The translations under genes were made by a program, and so were the position numbers. 64,000 nt of DNA from Candidatus Onthenecus intestinigallinarum (GTDB taxonomy: Bacteria; Bacillota; Clostridia; Christensenellales; Aristaeellaceae): the NCBI GenBank assembly GCA_018713325.1, contig DVFJ01000015.1, positions 39,800 to 103,799 of the forward strand, in the 5' to 3' direction. This document shows, one piece after another, positions 47,755 through 56,625 of this stretch; position 1 is the first letter of the stretch; each line of letters begins with the position of its first letter. The notes under the pieces are model-generated. The model saw nothing but the letters and a program-made list of their open reading frames with translations. It was not told where the DNA came from and made no database searches.

Positions 47755-49281
47755 TCAGCCCGCAATTTCCCGAATTTCTTCGCCCGTCATGCGCTCGCGC
47801 GCCAGCAGCGCCTCCGACACGCGCTCCAGCGCGTCGCGTCGCATCCGCAGCGTCCGCTCCGCCAGGCCCATCGCCTCGCGCAGCATGCGCTCCACCGCCG
47901 CACGCGCCCGCGCGCCGTCCGCCAGCCCGTCGGGCAGGGCGTCCGCGGCGACGTATCCCAGGTCGTCGTCCATGCCCCAGCACAAGCAGGCCGACGCAGC
48001 CAGTCGCGTCGCATGCTGCAAATCGCCCGCCGCGCCGTTGGTGATCTCCTCGCCGCCGAGCACGATGCGCTCCGCAGCGCGCCCGCCCAGCGCCGCGGCC
48101 ATGCGCGCCAGCACCTGCGCGCGGGAGAGAAAGGCGCTGTCCGGCGGCACGGCCATGCTGTAACCGCCCGCGCCGCCCGTGCTGGGCACGATGCTCACCT
48201 GGCTCAGGCGCGACTCGGGCATGAGCAGCAGCGTGAGCAGCGCGTGCCCGGCCTCGTGCACCGCCGTCACATGGCGCTCGCGCTCGCTGAAGCCTGCCCC
48301 GGCCCGCTCCTCGCCCACGAGCATCGTCGAAAAGGCGCGCCGCACGTCCTCGGGCGCGATGCGCTCCGCAGCGCGCTGCGCCGCATAGATTGCCGCCTCG
48401 TTGAGCAGGCTCTCCAGCTTTGCGCCGCTGAAGCCCACCGTGTCCTGCGCGAGCGCGTCCCAGTCGACCGACGGCTCAAACGGCTTGTCCTTGGCGTGCA
48501 GCGCAAGAATCTTGGCCCGCTGCTCCCTTCCGGGCAGGCCCACGCAGACGTGGCGGTCAAAGCGGCCCGGGCGTAACAGCGCGTCGTCCAGCGTGTCCAC
48601 GCGGTTCGTCGCTGCCAGCACGACGACGCCCGCCCCGCCGTCAAAACCGTCCATCTGCGTGAGCAGCGCGTTGAGCGTCTGCTCGCGCTCCTCGCTGGAT
48701 GCGTTGTCGCGCCGCTTGCCCAGCGCGTCGATCTCGTCGATGAAGATCACCGCGCGCCCGGCCTTCTTCGCCTTGGCGAACAGCTCGCGCACGCGCGCCG
48801 CGCCGACGCCGACGTACACCTGCACAAAGTCCGAGCCCGACACCGCATAGAACGGCACGCCCGCCTCGCCCGCCAGCGCGCGGGCCATCAGCGTCTTGCC
48901 CGTGCCGGGCGGTCCGTAGAGCAGCACACCGCGCGGAGGCCGCGCGCCCAGGCGCGCATAGCGCTCCGGCTCTCGGAGCGCGTCCGCCAGCGAGCGCAGC
49001 GACGCGAGCGCCTCCTCGTTGGCCGCCACGTCCGCAAAGCGCGTGGACGGCGCGGCCTCACTGACCTCCATCGCCAGCCCCCGGGCCAGCCCGGTCCGCG
49101 CGCGGCCGGACGAGCGCAGCGCGGCCACGAGCGCAAAGACCAGCAGCCCGCCCAGCAGCAGGCGCAGCGCATCCTCCCACGCCCACGCCTGCGGCCATGC
49201 GTAAAAGAGCGCCGTGGTCAAGCACGCCGCCGCGATGAGCAGCAGCGCCGTGCGCGCCGTCCGGCCGGAATGATTTCTCAC
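47755..49281 (-). CDS. Short FtsH-like membrane AAA+ zinc metalloprotease
   Basis: The 508-aa protein has the FtsH order of domains: membrane segments (about residues 11-30 and 35-52), AAA+ with Walker A GPPGTGKTLMARA (about 121-133), Walker B IFIDEIDALG (about 172), second-region-of-homology RPGRFDRHVCVGLP, and a peptidase with zinc motif HEAGH (about 340). It is about 100-150 residues shorter than housekeeping FtsH and lacks the large extracytoplasmic loop, so it is probably a paralog rather than FtsH itself. GTG 49281 has GAGGTG upstream. An inverted repeat overlaps its promoter. Confidence 0.87.
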   Translation of the reverse strand: MRNHSGRTARTALLLIAAACLTTALFYAWPQAWAWEDALRLLLGGLLVFALVAALRSSGRARTGLARGLAMEVSEAAPSTRFADVAANEEALASLRSLADALREPERYARLGARPPRGVLLYGPPGTGKTLMARALAGEAGVPFYAVSGSDFVQVYVGVGAARVRELFAKAKKAGRAVIFIDEIDALGKRRDNASSEEREQTLNALLTQMDGFDGGAGVVVLAATNRVDTLDDALLRPGRFDRHVCVGLPGREQRAKILALHAKDKPFEPSVDWDALAQDTVGFSGAKLESLLNEAAIYAAQRAAERIAPEDVRRAFSTMLVGEERAGAGFSERERHVTAVHEAGHALLTLLLMPESRLSQVSIVPSTGGAGGYSMAVPPDSAFLSRAQVLARMAAALGGRAAERIVLGGEEITNGAAGDLQHATRLAASACLCWGMDDDLGYVAADALPDGLADGARARAAVERMLREAMGLAERTLRMRRDALERVSEALLARERMTGEEIREIAG

Positions 49282-49310
49282 ATTTGCCACCTCATTATGT
49301 TTTTATCATG

Positions 49311-49326
49311 AATGAATGCGTTCATT
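49311..49326. repeat. Inverted repeat AATGAA-4-TTCATT at the FtsH-like promoter
   Basis: Six-base perfect arms separated by TGCG overlap the start-proximal edge of the -10 box of the FtsH-like gene, in the divergent region with the penicillin-binding protein gene. Position fits an operator; the binding protein is unknown. Confidence 0.5.
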
Positions 49327-49352
49327 ATACAGGATGCGGCGCGGCGCGTAAA
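49324..49352 (-). promoter_or_regulatory. SigA-like promoter for the FtsH-like gene
   Basis: TTTACG (49352-49347), a 17-nt spacer and TATAAT (49329-49324) on the minus strand, 43 nt before the GTG start. Confidence 0.72.
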
Positions 49353-49420
49353 CGGACAAATGTTGGATGCGTAATCTCGCGGCCGAAGGGCGAAACTGAA
49401 TCCGTCTGGAGGGGCGCAAT

Positions 49421-51817
49421 ATGAAAAAAAAGCTCGCGCGCGCGGCGTTGATCGCGCTCTTGAGCCTGCTCGCGCTGGGGGCGGGCGGGTTTGCCTTTAT
49501 CTATTTTGCGTTTGACGCGGGCGAATGGCAGAAGATCGACCCGAAAAAGCTCGTCAACCTGCAGCAGACCTCGCGCATTTACGATGGCAACGGCGCGCTC
49601 GTGCAGGCGCTGGCCGGCACAGAAAACCGCACGGTCGTGCCGATTGAGCGCATCCCGCGCTACGTGCAGGATGCGTTCATCGCGGCGGAGGACCTGCGGT
49701 TTTACGAGCACTCGGGCTTTGACATCGTGCGCATGGCCGGCGCGCTGATCAGCGACATCAAGTCCCGCTCCCTGCGCGAGGGCGCGAGCACGATCACACA
49801 GCAGCTCGTCAAGCTCACGCACCTGACCAGCGAGAAGACATTCGCGCGCAAGTTCGAGGAGATCTACCTCGCCTGGCAGCTGGAGCAGGACTTTTCCAAG
49901 GACGAGATCCTGGAGATGTACCTCAACTACATCTACTTCGGCAACGGCGCCTACGGCATCCAGGCGGCGGCGCAGACGTATTTCGGCGTGGACGTGGAGG
50001 AGCTGTCGCTCGTGCAGGCCGCGGGCCTGGCGGCCACGCTCAAGGCGCCCTCGGCCTATGCGCCGCACCTGGAGCCGGAGAACAACCGCGACCGGCGCAA
50101 CTACATCCTGCGCACGATGGCGGAAAACGGCTTCATCTCGCAGGAGGAGGCGGAGCGCGCGCAGGAGACGTCGCTGTGGGTGCTGCGGCGGGAGGAGGAG
50201 CCCGTGGTCTACGGCTGGTTTATCGACGAGGCGCTCCGCCAGGCGGAGGACCTGCTGGCTGTCTCCGCGGACGCGCTGCTCGGCGGCGGATACCACATCT
50301 ACACGACCTTGCAGCCGGAGCTTCAGCAGATTGCCGACGCGCTCTACGCGGACGGTCAGTACTTCCCGCCGGATGCGCAGGACGGCACGCCCGTGCAGAG
50401 CGCCATGAGCGTCGTCGACGCGCGCACGGGCGCGGTCGTCGCAATGGTCGGCGGGCGGGAATACACCGTGCGGCGCGGTCTGAACCGGGCCGTGCAGATG
50501 CGCCGCCAGCCCGGCTCCGCGCTCAAGCCGCTGTCGGTCTACGGGCCAGCGCTGGAGCTGGGCTACACGACGGCCAGCATTCTGCTTGACGAGCAGGCCA
50601 GTTTTGACGGCTATACGCCGCAGAATGCTGGCGGCAAGTACTACGGCCCCGTGAGCATGCGCACGGCGCTCAGGCGCTCGCTGAACGTGCCGGCGGTTCG
50701 CCTGTTGCAGGAGATCGGCCTGCCCGCCGCGGCGGAATACCTGTCGCGCTTTGGCATCGAGACGGGCGATGCGGACCTGAACCTCTCGCTGGCGCTGGGC
50801 TCCATGGCCCAGGGCGTCACGCCCACGCAGCTGGCCGCGGCCTATGCGGCCTATGCGGCGGGCGGCGTCTACCGCGCGCCCTACGTGGTGGAGCGCATCG
50901 AGGACAGCGCGGGCAACATTCTGTACGCGCACGCGGACGCGCCCGCGCAGGTCGTTTCGCCGCAAAACGCCTACCTGATGACCTCCATGCTACAGACCGT
51001 CACCTCCAGCGGCACGGGCTCCAAGCTCGGCGCACTGGGCATTCCCGTGGCGGGTAAGACGGGCACCGTCTCCATGACGGGCGGCAACCGGGACATCTGG
51101 ATGGCCGCCTATACGCCGCAGTATGCCGTCGTCACCTGGATGGGCTTTGACCAGACCGACAGCGCCCACAAGATCGCCAACGGCACGACCGGCGGCGCCA
51201 ACACGGCCGCGCTGGCCGCCGCCTTCCTGAAGGAGGCGCTGGCCGGCGCCGGGTCGCCGGAGTTTGTCGTGCCCGACGGCCTGGTCTGGCTCACGCTGGA
51301 CGAGCGCGCCATGCAGCTGACCGGCCAGGCGATGCTCGCCAGCGACACGACGCCGGCGCGCTACCGCTACGGCGAGGTGTTCCTGCAGCACAACCGGCCC
51401 TACGACGTCAGCACGGTCTGGAATCCGCCGCCTGCGCCCGTGGATTTCTACATCGACCACGCCTCCGGCGGCAAGCCGCTGCTGCACTTCACCGCAGCGC
51501 AATACGCGCGCTATCGGATCGTGCGCGAGGCAGCGGGCGGGGAGACGGTGCAGCTGACGGAGATGGTACTTCAAGCGGGCCAGGAGGCCGTCTATGAGGA
51601 CGCGCAGGCGCAGGTCGGCGTGACCTACACCTACCGCGTCATCCCGATCCACGAGGAGCTCTTGCAGGAGGGCGTCTGGCTCGAGGGTCCAAGCGCCGCA
51701 CAGGTGGCCCAGGCGCGCTGGACGTATGACGCGCTGCTGGACGGCCTGGTCGACTGGCTTGCGCCCGCACAGGAGCCGACGCCCTCGCCCACGGAGCGCA
51801 CGTCGCTGTTCTGGTGA
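49421..51817 (+). CDS. Class A penicillin-binding protein (PBP1A-type)
   Basis: The 798-aa bifunctional peptidoglycan synthase has an N-terminal anchor (about residues 5-30), a GT51 glycosyltransferase domain with the catalytic Glu in AAEDLRFYEHSGFD and the ASTITQQLVKL signature, and a transpeptidase domain with SALK (about 366, active Ser), SLN (RRSLNVPAVRL, about 424) and KTGT (about 546). The C-terminal ~130 residues resemble a fibronectin-like or PASTA-free tail. GGAGGGG precedes the ATG. The stop is 1 nt from the stop of the converging glycosyltransferase gene, with no terminator between. Confidence 0.93.
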   Translation: MKKKLARAALIALLSLLALGAGGFAFIYFAFDAGEWQKIDPKKLVNLQQTSRIYDGNGALVQALAGTENRTVVPIERIPRYVQDAFIAAEDLRFYEHSGFDIVRMAGALISDIKSRSLREGASTITQQLVKLTHLTSEKTFARKFEEIYLAWQLEQDFSKDEILEMYLNYIYFGNGAYGIQAAAQTYFGVDVEELSLVQAAGLAATLKAPSAYAPHLEPENNRDRRNYILRTMAENGFISQEEAERAQETSLWVLRREEEPVVYGWFIDEALRQAEDLLAVSADALLGGGYHIYTTLQPELQQIADALYADGQYFPPDAQDGTPVQSAMSVVDARTGAVVAMVGGREYTVRRGLNRAVQMRRQPGSALKPLSVYGPALELGYTTASILLDEQASFDGYTPQNAGGKYYGPVSMRTALRRSLNVPAVRLLQEIGLPAAAEYLSRFGIETGDADLNLSLALGSMAQGVTPTQLAAAYAAYAAGGVYRAPYVVERIEDSAGNILYAHADAPAQVVSPQNAYLMTSMLQTVTSSGTGSKLGALGIPVAGKTGTVSMTGGNRDIWMAAYTPQYAVVTWMGFDQTDSAHKIANGTTGGANTAALAAAFLKEALAGAGSPEFVVPDGLVWLTLDERAMQLTGQAMLASDTTPARYRYGEVFLQHNRPYDVSTVWNPPPAPVDFYIDHASGGKPLLHFTAAQYARYRIVREAAGGETVQLTEMVLQAGQEAVYEDAQAQVGVTYTYRVIPIHEELLQEGVWLEGPSAAQVAQARWTYDALLDGLVDWLAPAQEPTPSPTERTSLFW

Positions 51818-51818
51818 C

Positions 51819-52916
51819 CTAGGCCGTGCAGTCCGTCCGCTCGAAGTATTCCTTGTTGTACAGGTACGCCTTGTCCTCCGGCCAGCGCTCGCCGACGCGG
51901 TCGTTATACGCTCGCGCCAGCGCGCGCTCGCCGAGGCGGTCGTAGCACACGCATAGCTGCAGCAGCGGCACGTAATCATAGCAAGCGGATTGCACGAACG
52001 CGCCGGAGCGCTCGTCCTTTCTGCATGCCAGCGCCCGCTCATACCAGTAGGCGGCGGCGCGGTAGTTCTGCATGGCCATGAAGCCCGCGCCGATCTCGCA
52101 GCAGGTCTCCGCCCGCGGTAGATCCATCGCAAACGTCCGCATGCGCATGGCCTGCGCCTCTTCCGGCCTGTCCAGCGCCTGCAGGCACTGGGCAGCGCAG
52201 CGGCAGGCCTCGATGCGGTTTTCGACCCATCCATCGGGCCTTGAGAGAAATTCTTCGAAGCGCTCCAGCGCCTGCTCGTAGCGCTTGTGGTCCCTCAGTT
52301 CGCGCGCATAATAGAACAGGCCGCGCGTATCCAGCCGTTCGCCGCGGGCGAGCAGCTTCTCATAGATGCGCAGGTTGCGCTCGCTCTCGCCCGGGCCCTC
52401 CTTGCGGTGACGGATGATCGCATCCCCGTAGACGATCCGACCGCGCGGCGCCACCGCCTCATGCACCGCGCCCTCAAACCGGAAGCCCATCGAGCGGCGC
52501 AGCAGCCGCTCCCGATAGTAGGTCAGCGCCGGCTCGCCGCGCGCATTGATCCCCACATAGTAGGGCAACATCACGACGTCCGCATTCTGGCCAATGGTCC
52601 GCTTGAGTGCGATGAGCCGTTGGGCATCCTGTGGCTCCAGCACGTCGTCCGCGTCCATCCAGAACAGAAAGTCCTTGGTCGCCTTGGAAAAGGCATAGTT
52701 GCGCGCCAGCGCAAAGTCGTCCTGCCAGACAAAGTCATAGACCTTGTCGGTAAACCCGCGCGCGATCTCCCGGGTGTCGTCCGTAGAGCCCGTGTCGACG
52801 ATCACGATCTCGTCCACAGCCGCCGCCGCCGATTCCAGGCAGCGCGCCAGATGGCGGTGTTCGTTTCGCACGATCATGCAAAGGCTGATGGTCGCACCCC
52901 CAATGCGTTCGTTCAT
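51819..52916 (-). CDS. Family 2 glycosyltransferase with TPR-like C-terminus
   Basis: The 365-aa cytoplasmic protein starts with a GT2 domain: SLCMIVRNEHRHLARCLES, VIVDTGSTDDT and the metal-binding DADD (about residues 91-94). The C-terminal half is helical with TPR-like repeats (RFEEFLSRPDGWVENRIEA, YWYERALACRKDE). Relatives with this build glycosylate peptides or surface proteins (SunS-like). It is divergent from a collagen-like gene 90 nt away; in Bacillus and C. difficile, collagen-like exosporium proteins are glycosylated at Thr by neighbouring transferases, so that protein is the obvious candidate acceptor (inference). Confidence 0.82.
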   Translation of the reverse strand: MNERIGGATISLCMIVRNEHRHLARCLESAAAAVDEIVIVDTGSTDDTREIARGFTDKVYDFVWQDDFALARNYAFSKATKDFLFWMDADDVLEPQDAQRLIALKRTIGQNADVVMLPYYVGINARGEPALTYYRERLLRRSMGFRFEGAVHEAVAPRGRIVYGDAIIRHRKEGPGESERNLRIYEKLLARGERLDTRGLFYYARELRDHKRYEQALERFEEFLSRPDGWVENRIEACRCAAQCLQALDRPEEAQAMRMRTFAMDLPRAETCCEIGAGFMAMQNYRAAAYWYERALACRKDERSGAFVQSACYDYVPLLQLCVCYDRLGERALARAYNDRVGERWPEDKAYLYNKEYFERTDCTA

Positions 52917-52930
52917 GGCGTATCCCTCCG

Positions 52931-53813
<883 letters not shown>

Positions 53814-53876
53814 TGAACCCCGCTTGCCCATAAGACGACCCTGGAGGCCCAAATCCTCCAGACAATCCACACAACG

Positions 53877-53925
53877 CAAAGGCGCCGGCTCGGGCCTCAT
53901 GGCCCGGCCGGCGCCGGTTTTTTGT
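53877..53925 (+). terminator. Terminator after the collagen-like gene
   Basis: A long GC-rich hairpin (GGCGCCGGC at 53881-53889 pairing with 53908-53916, plus an inner stem) is followed by a TTTTTT run on the plus strand, 64 nt past the stop. Confidence 0.8.
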
Positions 53926-53933
53926 CCGAAAGA

Positions 53934-54326
53934 TCAATGGCAATGGCCGTCGCAGGCGCCGTGTTCGTGGCAGCTGTGCCCCTCCTCGCCGTGATGATGG
54001 CTGCACTGCGTCTGAGGATCATAGGCCAGCACGCCGCGCAGGAGCGCCTTCACGCTCTCGTCCGCGCTGCCGTGCACGCCCGGATACAGCTCAATGCCGG
54101 CCGCCGCCAGCGCCGTGCGCGCGCCGCCGCCGATGCCGCCGCAGATCAGGGCGTTCACGCCCTGCGCCTTCAGAAATCCGGCCAGCGCGCCGTGGCCTTC
54201 GCCCTGCACGCCCACAACCTGCTCGGAGACGACCTTGCCGTCCTCGACCTCATAGAGCTTGAACTGCTCGCTGTGCCCAAAGTGCTGAAAAACCTGTCCG
54301 TTTGCATACGTTACCGCGATTTTCAT
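53934..54326 (-). CDS. NifX/NifB-type dinitrogenase iron-molybdenum cofactor-like protein
   Basis: The 130-aa protein is a small Fe-Mo-co-binding (NifX/NafY/NifB-C) domain: MKIAVTYANGQVFQHFGHS (residues 1-19), VNALICGGIGGGARTAL (about 57-73) and GSADESVKALLRG. The C-terminal ~25 residues form a His/Cys-rich tail (CSHHHGEEGHSCHEHGACDG) likely to bind metal. Stand-alone homologs are common in anaerobes without nitrogenase; no nif genes occur here. It overlaps the DUF134 gene by 4 nt, the usual partner. Confidence 0.87.
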   Translation of the reverse strand: MKIAVTYANGQVFQHFGHSEQFKLYEVEDGKVVSEQVVGVQGEGHGALAGFLKAQGVNALICGGIGGGARTALAAAGIELYPGVHGSADESVKALLRGVLAYDPQTQCSHHHGEEGHSCHEHGACDGHCH

Positions 54327-54733
54327 GGGGTATTCCTCCTTTTTTGCTCGTCAGCTGTCGGGCATCCGCAGCGGCGCACGCAGCCCGTCTCTTGCCGTTG
54401 GCAGCTGCCGCCCGCGCACATGCGCCCGCAGCAGCTCTCCCCCTGCGAGCACAGCTCGTAGCGCCCGCCGCGCAACAGCAGCCTGTGGCCGTTGACCAGC
54501 GCGTCGGCGAGCTTGCCCCGCGCCGCGTCGTACACGGCCTGTACGGTCGTGCGCGCAACGCCCATCTGGCGCGCGGCCTCCTCCTGCGTCAGCCCCAGCA
54601 GATCGATCAGGCGGATGGCCTCGTACTCGTCCAGCGCCATCTCCACCTCCCGTGAAGCGGCCTGCGAGCAGGGGCCGAACGACTCGTACCCCGGCAGCGC
54701 GCAGATCCTGCGGCATTTGACGGGTCTGCCCAA
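54323..54733 (-). CDS. DUF134 family DNA-binding protein
   Basis: The 136-aa protein opens with the DUF134 signature GRPVKCRRICALPGY and FGPC, then a sigma-like helix-turn-helix (about residues 46-85) with LDEYEAIRLIDLLGLTQEEA and ARQMGVARTTVQAVYDAARG. The C-terminal third is Cys-rich (about ten Cys in CSQGESCCGRMC, GGSC, CVRRCGC). It probably regulates its own operon with the NifX-like protein and senses metal or Fe-S; the signal is unknown. The start is TTG 54733 with GGGAGG 7 nt upstream. Confidence 0.85.
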   Translation of the reverse strand: MGRPVKCRRICALPGYESFGPCSQAASREVEMALDEYEAIRLIDLLGLTQEEAARQMGVARTTVQAVYDAARGKLADALVNGHRLLLRGGRYELCSQGESCCGRMCAGGSCQRQETGCVRRCGCPTADEQKRRNTP

Positions 54734-54767
54734 GCCGATCCCTCCCGACCATTTCTGACATATGCCA

Positions 54768-54796
54768 ATATTAGCACGATCCGGCGTGCCTGTCAA
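54768..54796 (-). promoter_or_regulatory. SigA promoter for DUF134-NifX
   Basis: TTGACA (54796-54791), a 17-nt spacer and TAATAT (54773-54768) on the minus strand, 35 nt before the TTG start. Confidence 0.82.
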
Positions 54797-54797
54797 C

Positions 54798-54820
54798 GGG
54801 AAAAGGGGCGTTTCTGCCCC
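54798..54820 (-). terminator. Short terminator after the ABC-F gene
   Basis: GGGGC/GCCCC arms with a 6-nt loop and a following TTTT on the minus strand, immediately past the ABC-F stop codon. Confidence 0.55.
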
Positions 54821-54821
54821 T

Positions 54822-56606
54822 TCATTCCCCTTTTTCCTGCGCGGCGATGCGCTCCGCCAGGTCGTTTAGGTAGACCCAGCGCTCCGTGGCCTGCTCCAAC
54901 CGCTCGTCGGCCTCCCGGCGCCTTTCAGCCAGCGCCTGCAGGCGCACATAGTCGCTGGCCGCCGCTTCGGTCTCACGGTCGATGGCGGCGATCTCCGCCT
55001 CCAGCGCGGCGATGGTCGCGTCGATCGTCTCGTACTCGCGCTGCTCCTTGAAGGAGAAGCGCAGCTCCCGCGTCCGCTCGCGGCGCGCCTGCGGGGCGCG
55101 CTCCTGCGCGGGCTGCCTGTCCCGCTCGCGGCGCTGCGCGGCATACTCGCTGTAGGAGCAGACGTAGGGCGCAAGCCGGCCGTCCTCAAAGGCAAACAGG
55201 CGCGCGCACACCCGGTCGAGGAAGAAGCGGTCGTGCGAGACGACGATCGCCGCGCCGGTGAAGGCGTCGAGGTAGTCCTCCAGGATGGCGAGCGTATCGG
55301 TATCCAGGTCGTTCGTCGGCTCGTCCAGCAGCAGGACGTTGGGCGAGCCCATCAGCACGCTGCACAGGTAGAGCCGCCGCCGTTCGCCGCCCGAAAGCCG
55401 GCGCACCTGCGTATACTGCGCCTCGGGCGGAAAGAGGAACTGCTCGAGCATCTGCGACGCGCTGAGCCGACCTTCGGCCGTCTGTACGTACTCGGCGATG
55501 GAGCGCATGTAGTCGATCACGCGCAGGTCTGGATCGACCGGCGGGTACTCCTGCGCAAAGACGCCGAAGCGCACCGTATCGCCCACCTCAATGCGCCCGC
55601 TGTCGGGCGCGAGCGTTCCGGCGATCATGGACAGCAGCGTGGTCTTGCCGCAGCCGTTGGGACCGACGATGCCGACGCGGTCGTCGCGCAGCAGCACGTA
55701 GGAGAAGTCCTCGATCAGCCTTCTATCCCCAAATCCCTTGCAGACGTGCTCCAGCTCCACGATCTTGCGCCCCAGGCGCGCGCTGGCGGAGCCCATCTGC
55801 AGCCGCTCGGCCTCCCGGGGCCCCTCGACCTGCGAGAGCGCCTCATAGCGCTCGATGCGCGCCTTCTGCTTGGTCGAGCGGGCGCGCGCGCCGCGCCGCA
55901 TCCACTCCAGCTCCTTTTTGAGGATGCTGCGCCGCTTGCGCGCGCCGGCCAGCTCCATCTCCTCGCGCGCGGCCCTGCGCTCCAGATAGACGGAGAAATT
56001 GCCCTCGTGCGCGTACAGGTTGCCGCCCTGCACCTCGACGATGCGCCCACAGACGCGGTCGAGGAAGTATCGGTCGTGCGTGACCATCATCAGGGCGCCG
56101 GGATAGCGCGCAAGCCGTTCCTCCAGCCATTCGACCGTGCGCTCGTCGACGTGGTTGGTCGGCTCGTCCAGCAGCAGCAGGTCGACCGGCCGGATCAGCG
56201 CCGCCGCCAGCGCCACACGCTTGCGCTGGCCGCCCGAGAGCGTGCCGATGTCCTGGTCAAACGCGCCGATCCCCAGGCGCGTCAGCATGTTCTTGGCCTC
56301 GTATTCGGCCGCATCCCGCACATCCCGGGAGAGGCCGTCGAAGATCTGTTCGAGTACGGTGCTCCCCGGCGCGAAGTCCGGGGTCTGGGGCAGATACGCA
56401 ACGGTCAGCCCGTTTTTCTGCGTGATCGTGCCCGCATCCGGCTCCTCGATGCCGGCCACGATCCTGAGCAGCGTGGACTTGCCCGCGCCGTTGAGGCCCA
56501 CCACGCCGGTGCGCTCGCCCGGCTGAATGTGCAGCGTCGCGCCGTTCAGGACGGGTCGGCTGCCGTAGGATTTGCAAATGCCCTCTGCGCTCAGGATGCT
56601 CGCCAT
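54822..56606 (-). CDS. ABC-F family ribosome-associated ATPase
   Basis: The 594-aa protein has two ABC domains and no membrane segment. Walker A motifs are GLNGAGKST (about residue 38) and GPNGCGKTT (about 319); signatures are LSGGQRKRVALA and LSGGERRRLYL; each is followed by LLLDEPTN. The interdomain linker is Arg-rich (about 245-285), and the C-terminus (about 520-594) is a coiled coil, as in Uup/YfmR-type members. ABC-F proteins rescue stalled ribosomes or protect them from antibiotics; I cannot tell which here. ATG 56606 is 12 nt from its AGGAG, so the exact start is slightly uncertain. Confidence 0.92.
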   Translation of the reverse strand: MASILSAEGICKSYGSRPVLNGATLHIQPGERTGVVGLNGAGKSTLLRIVAGIEEPDAGTITQKNGLTVAYLPQTPDFAPGSTVLEQIFDGLSRDVRDAAEYEAKNMLTRLGIGAFDQDIGTLSGGQRKRVALAAALIRPVDLLLLDEPTNHVDERTVEWLEERLARYPGALMMVTHDRYFLDRVCGRIVEVQGGNLYAHEGNFSVYLERRAAREEMELAGARKRRSILKKELEWMRRGARARSTKQKARIERYEALSQVEGPREAERLQMGSASARLGRKIVELEHVCKGFGDRRLIEDFSYVLLRDDRVGIVGPNGCGKTTLLSMIAGTLAPDSGRIEVGDTVRFGVFAQEYPPVDPDLRVIDYMRSIAEYVQTAEGRLSASQMLEQFLFPPEAQYTQVRRLSGGERRRLYLCSVLMGSPNVLLLDEPTNDLDTDTLAILEDYLDAFTGAAIVVSHDRFFLDRVCARLFAFEDGRLAPYVCSYSEYAAQRRERDRQPAQERAPQARRERTRELRFSFKEQREYETIDATIAALEAEIAAIDRETEAAASDYVRLQALAERRREADERLEQATERWVYLNDLAERIAAQEKGE

Positions 56607-56625
56607 AAGCCGTTCGATCTCCTTT

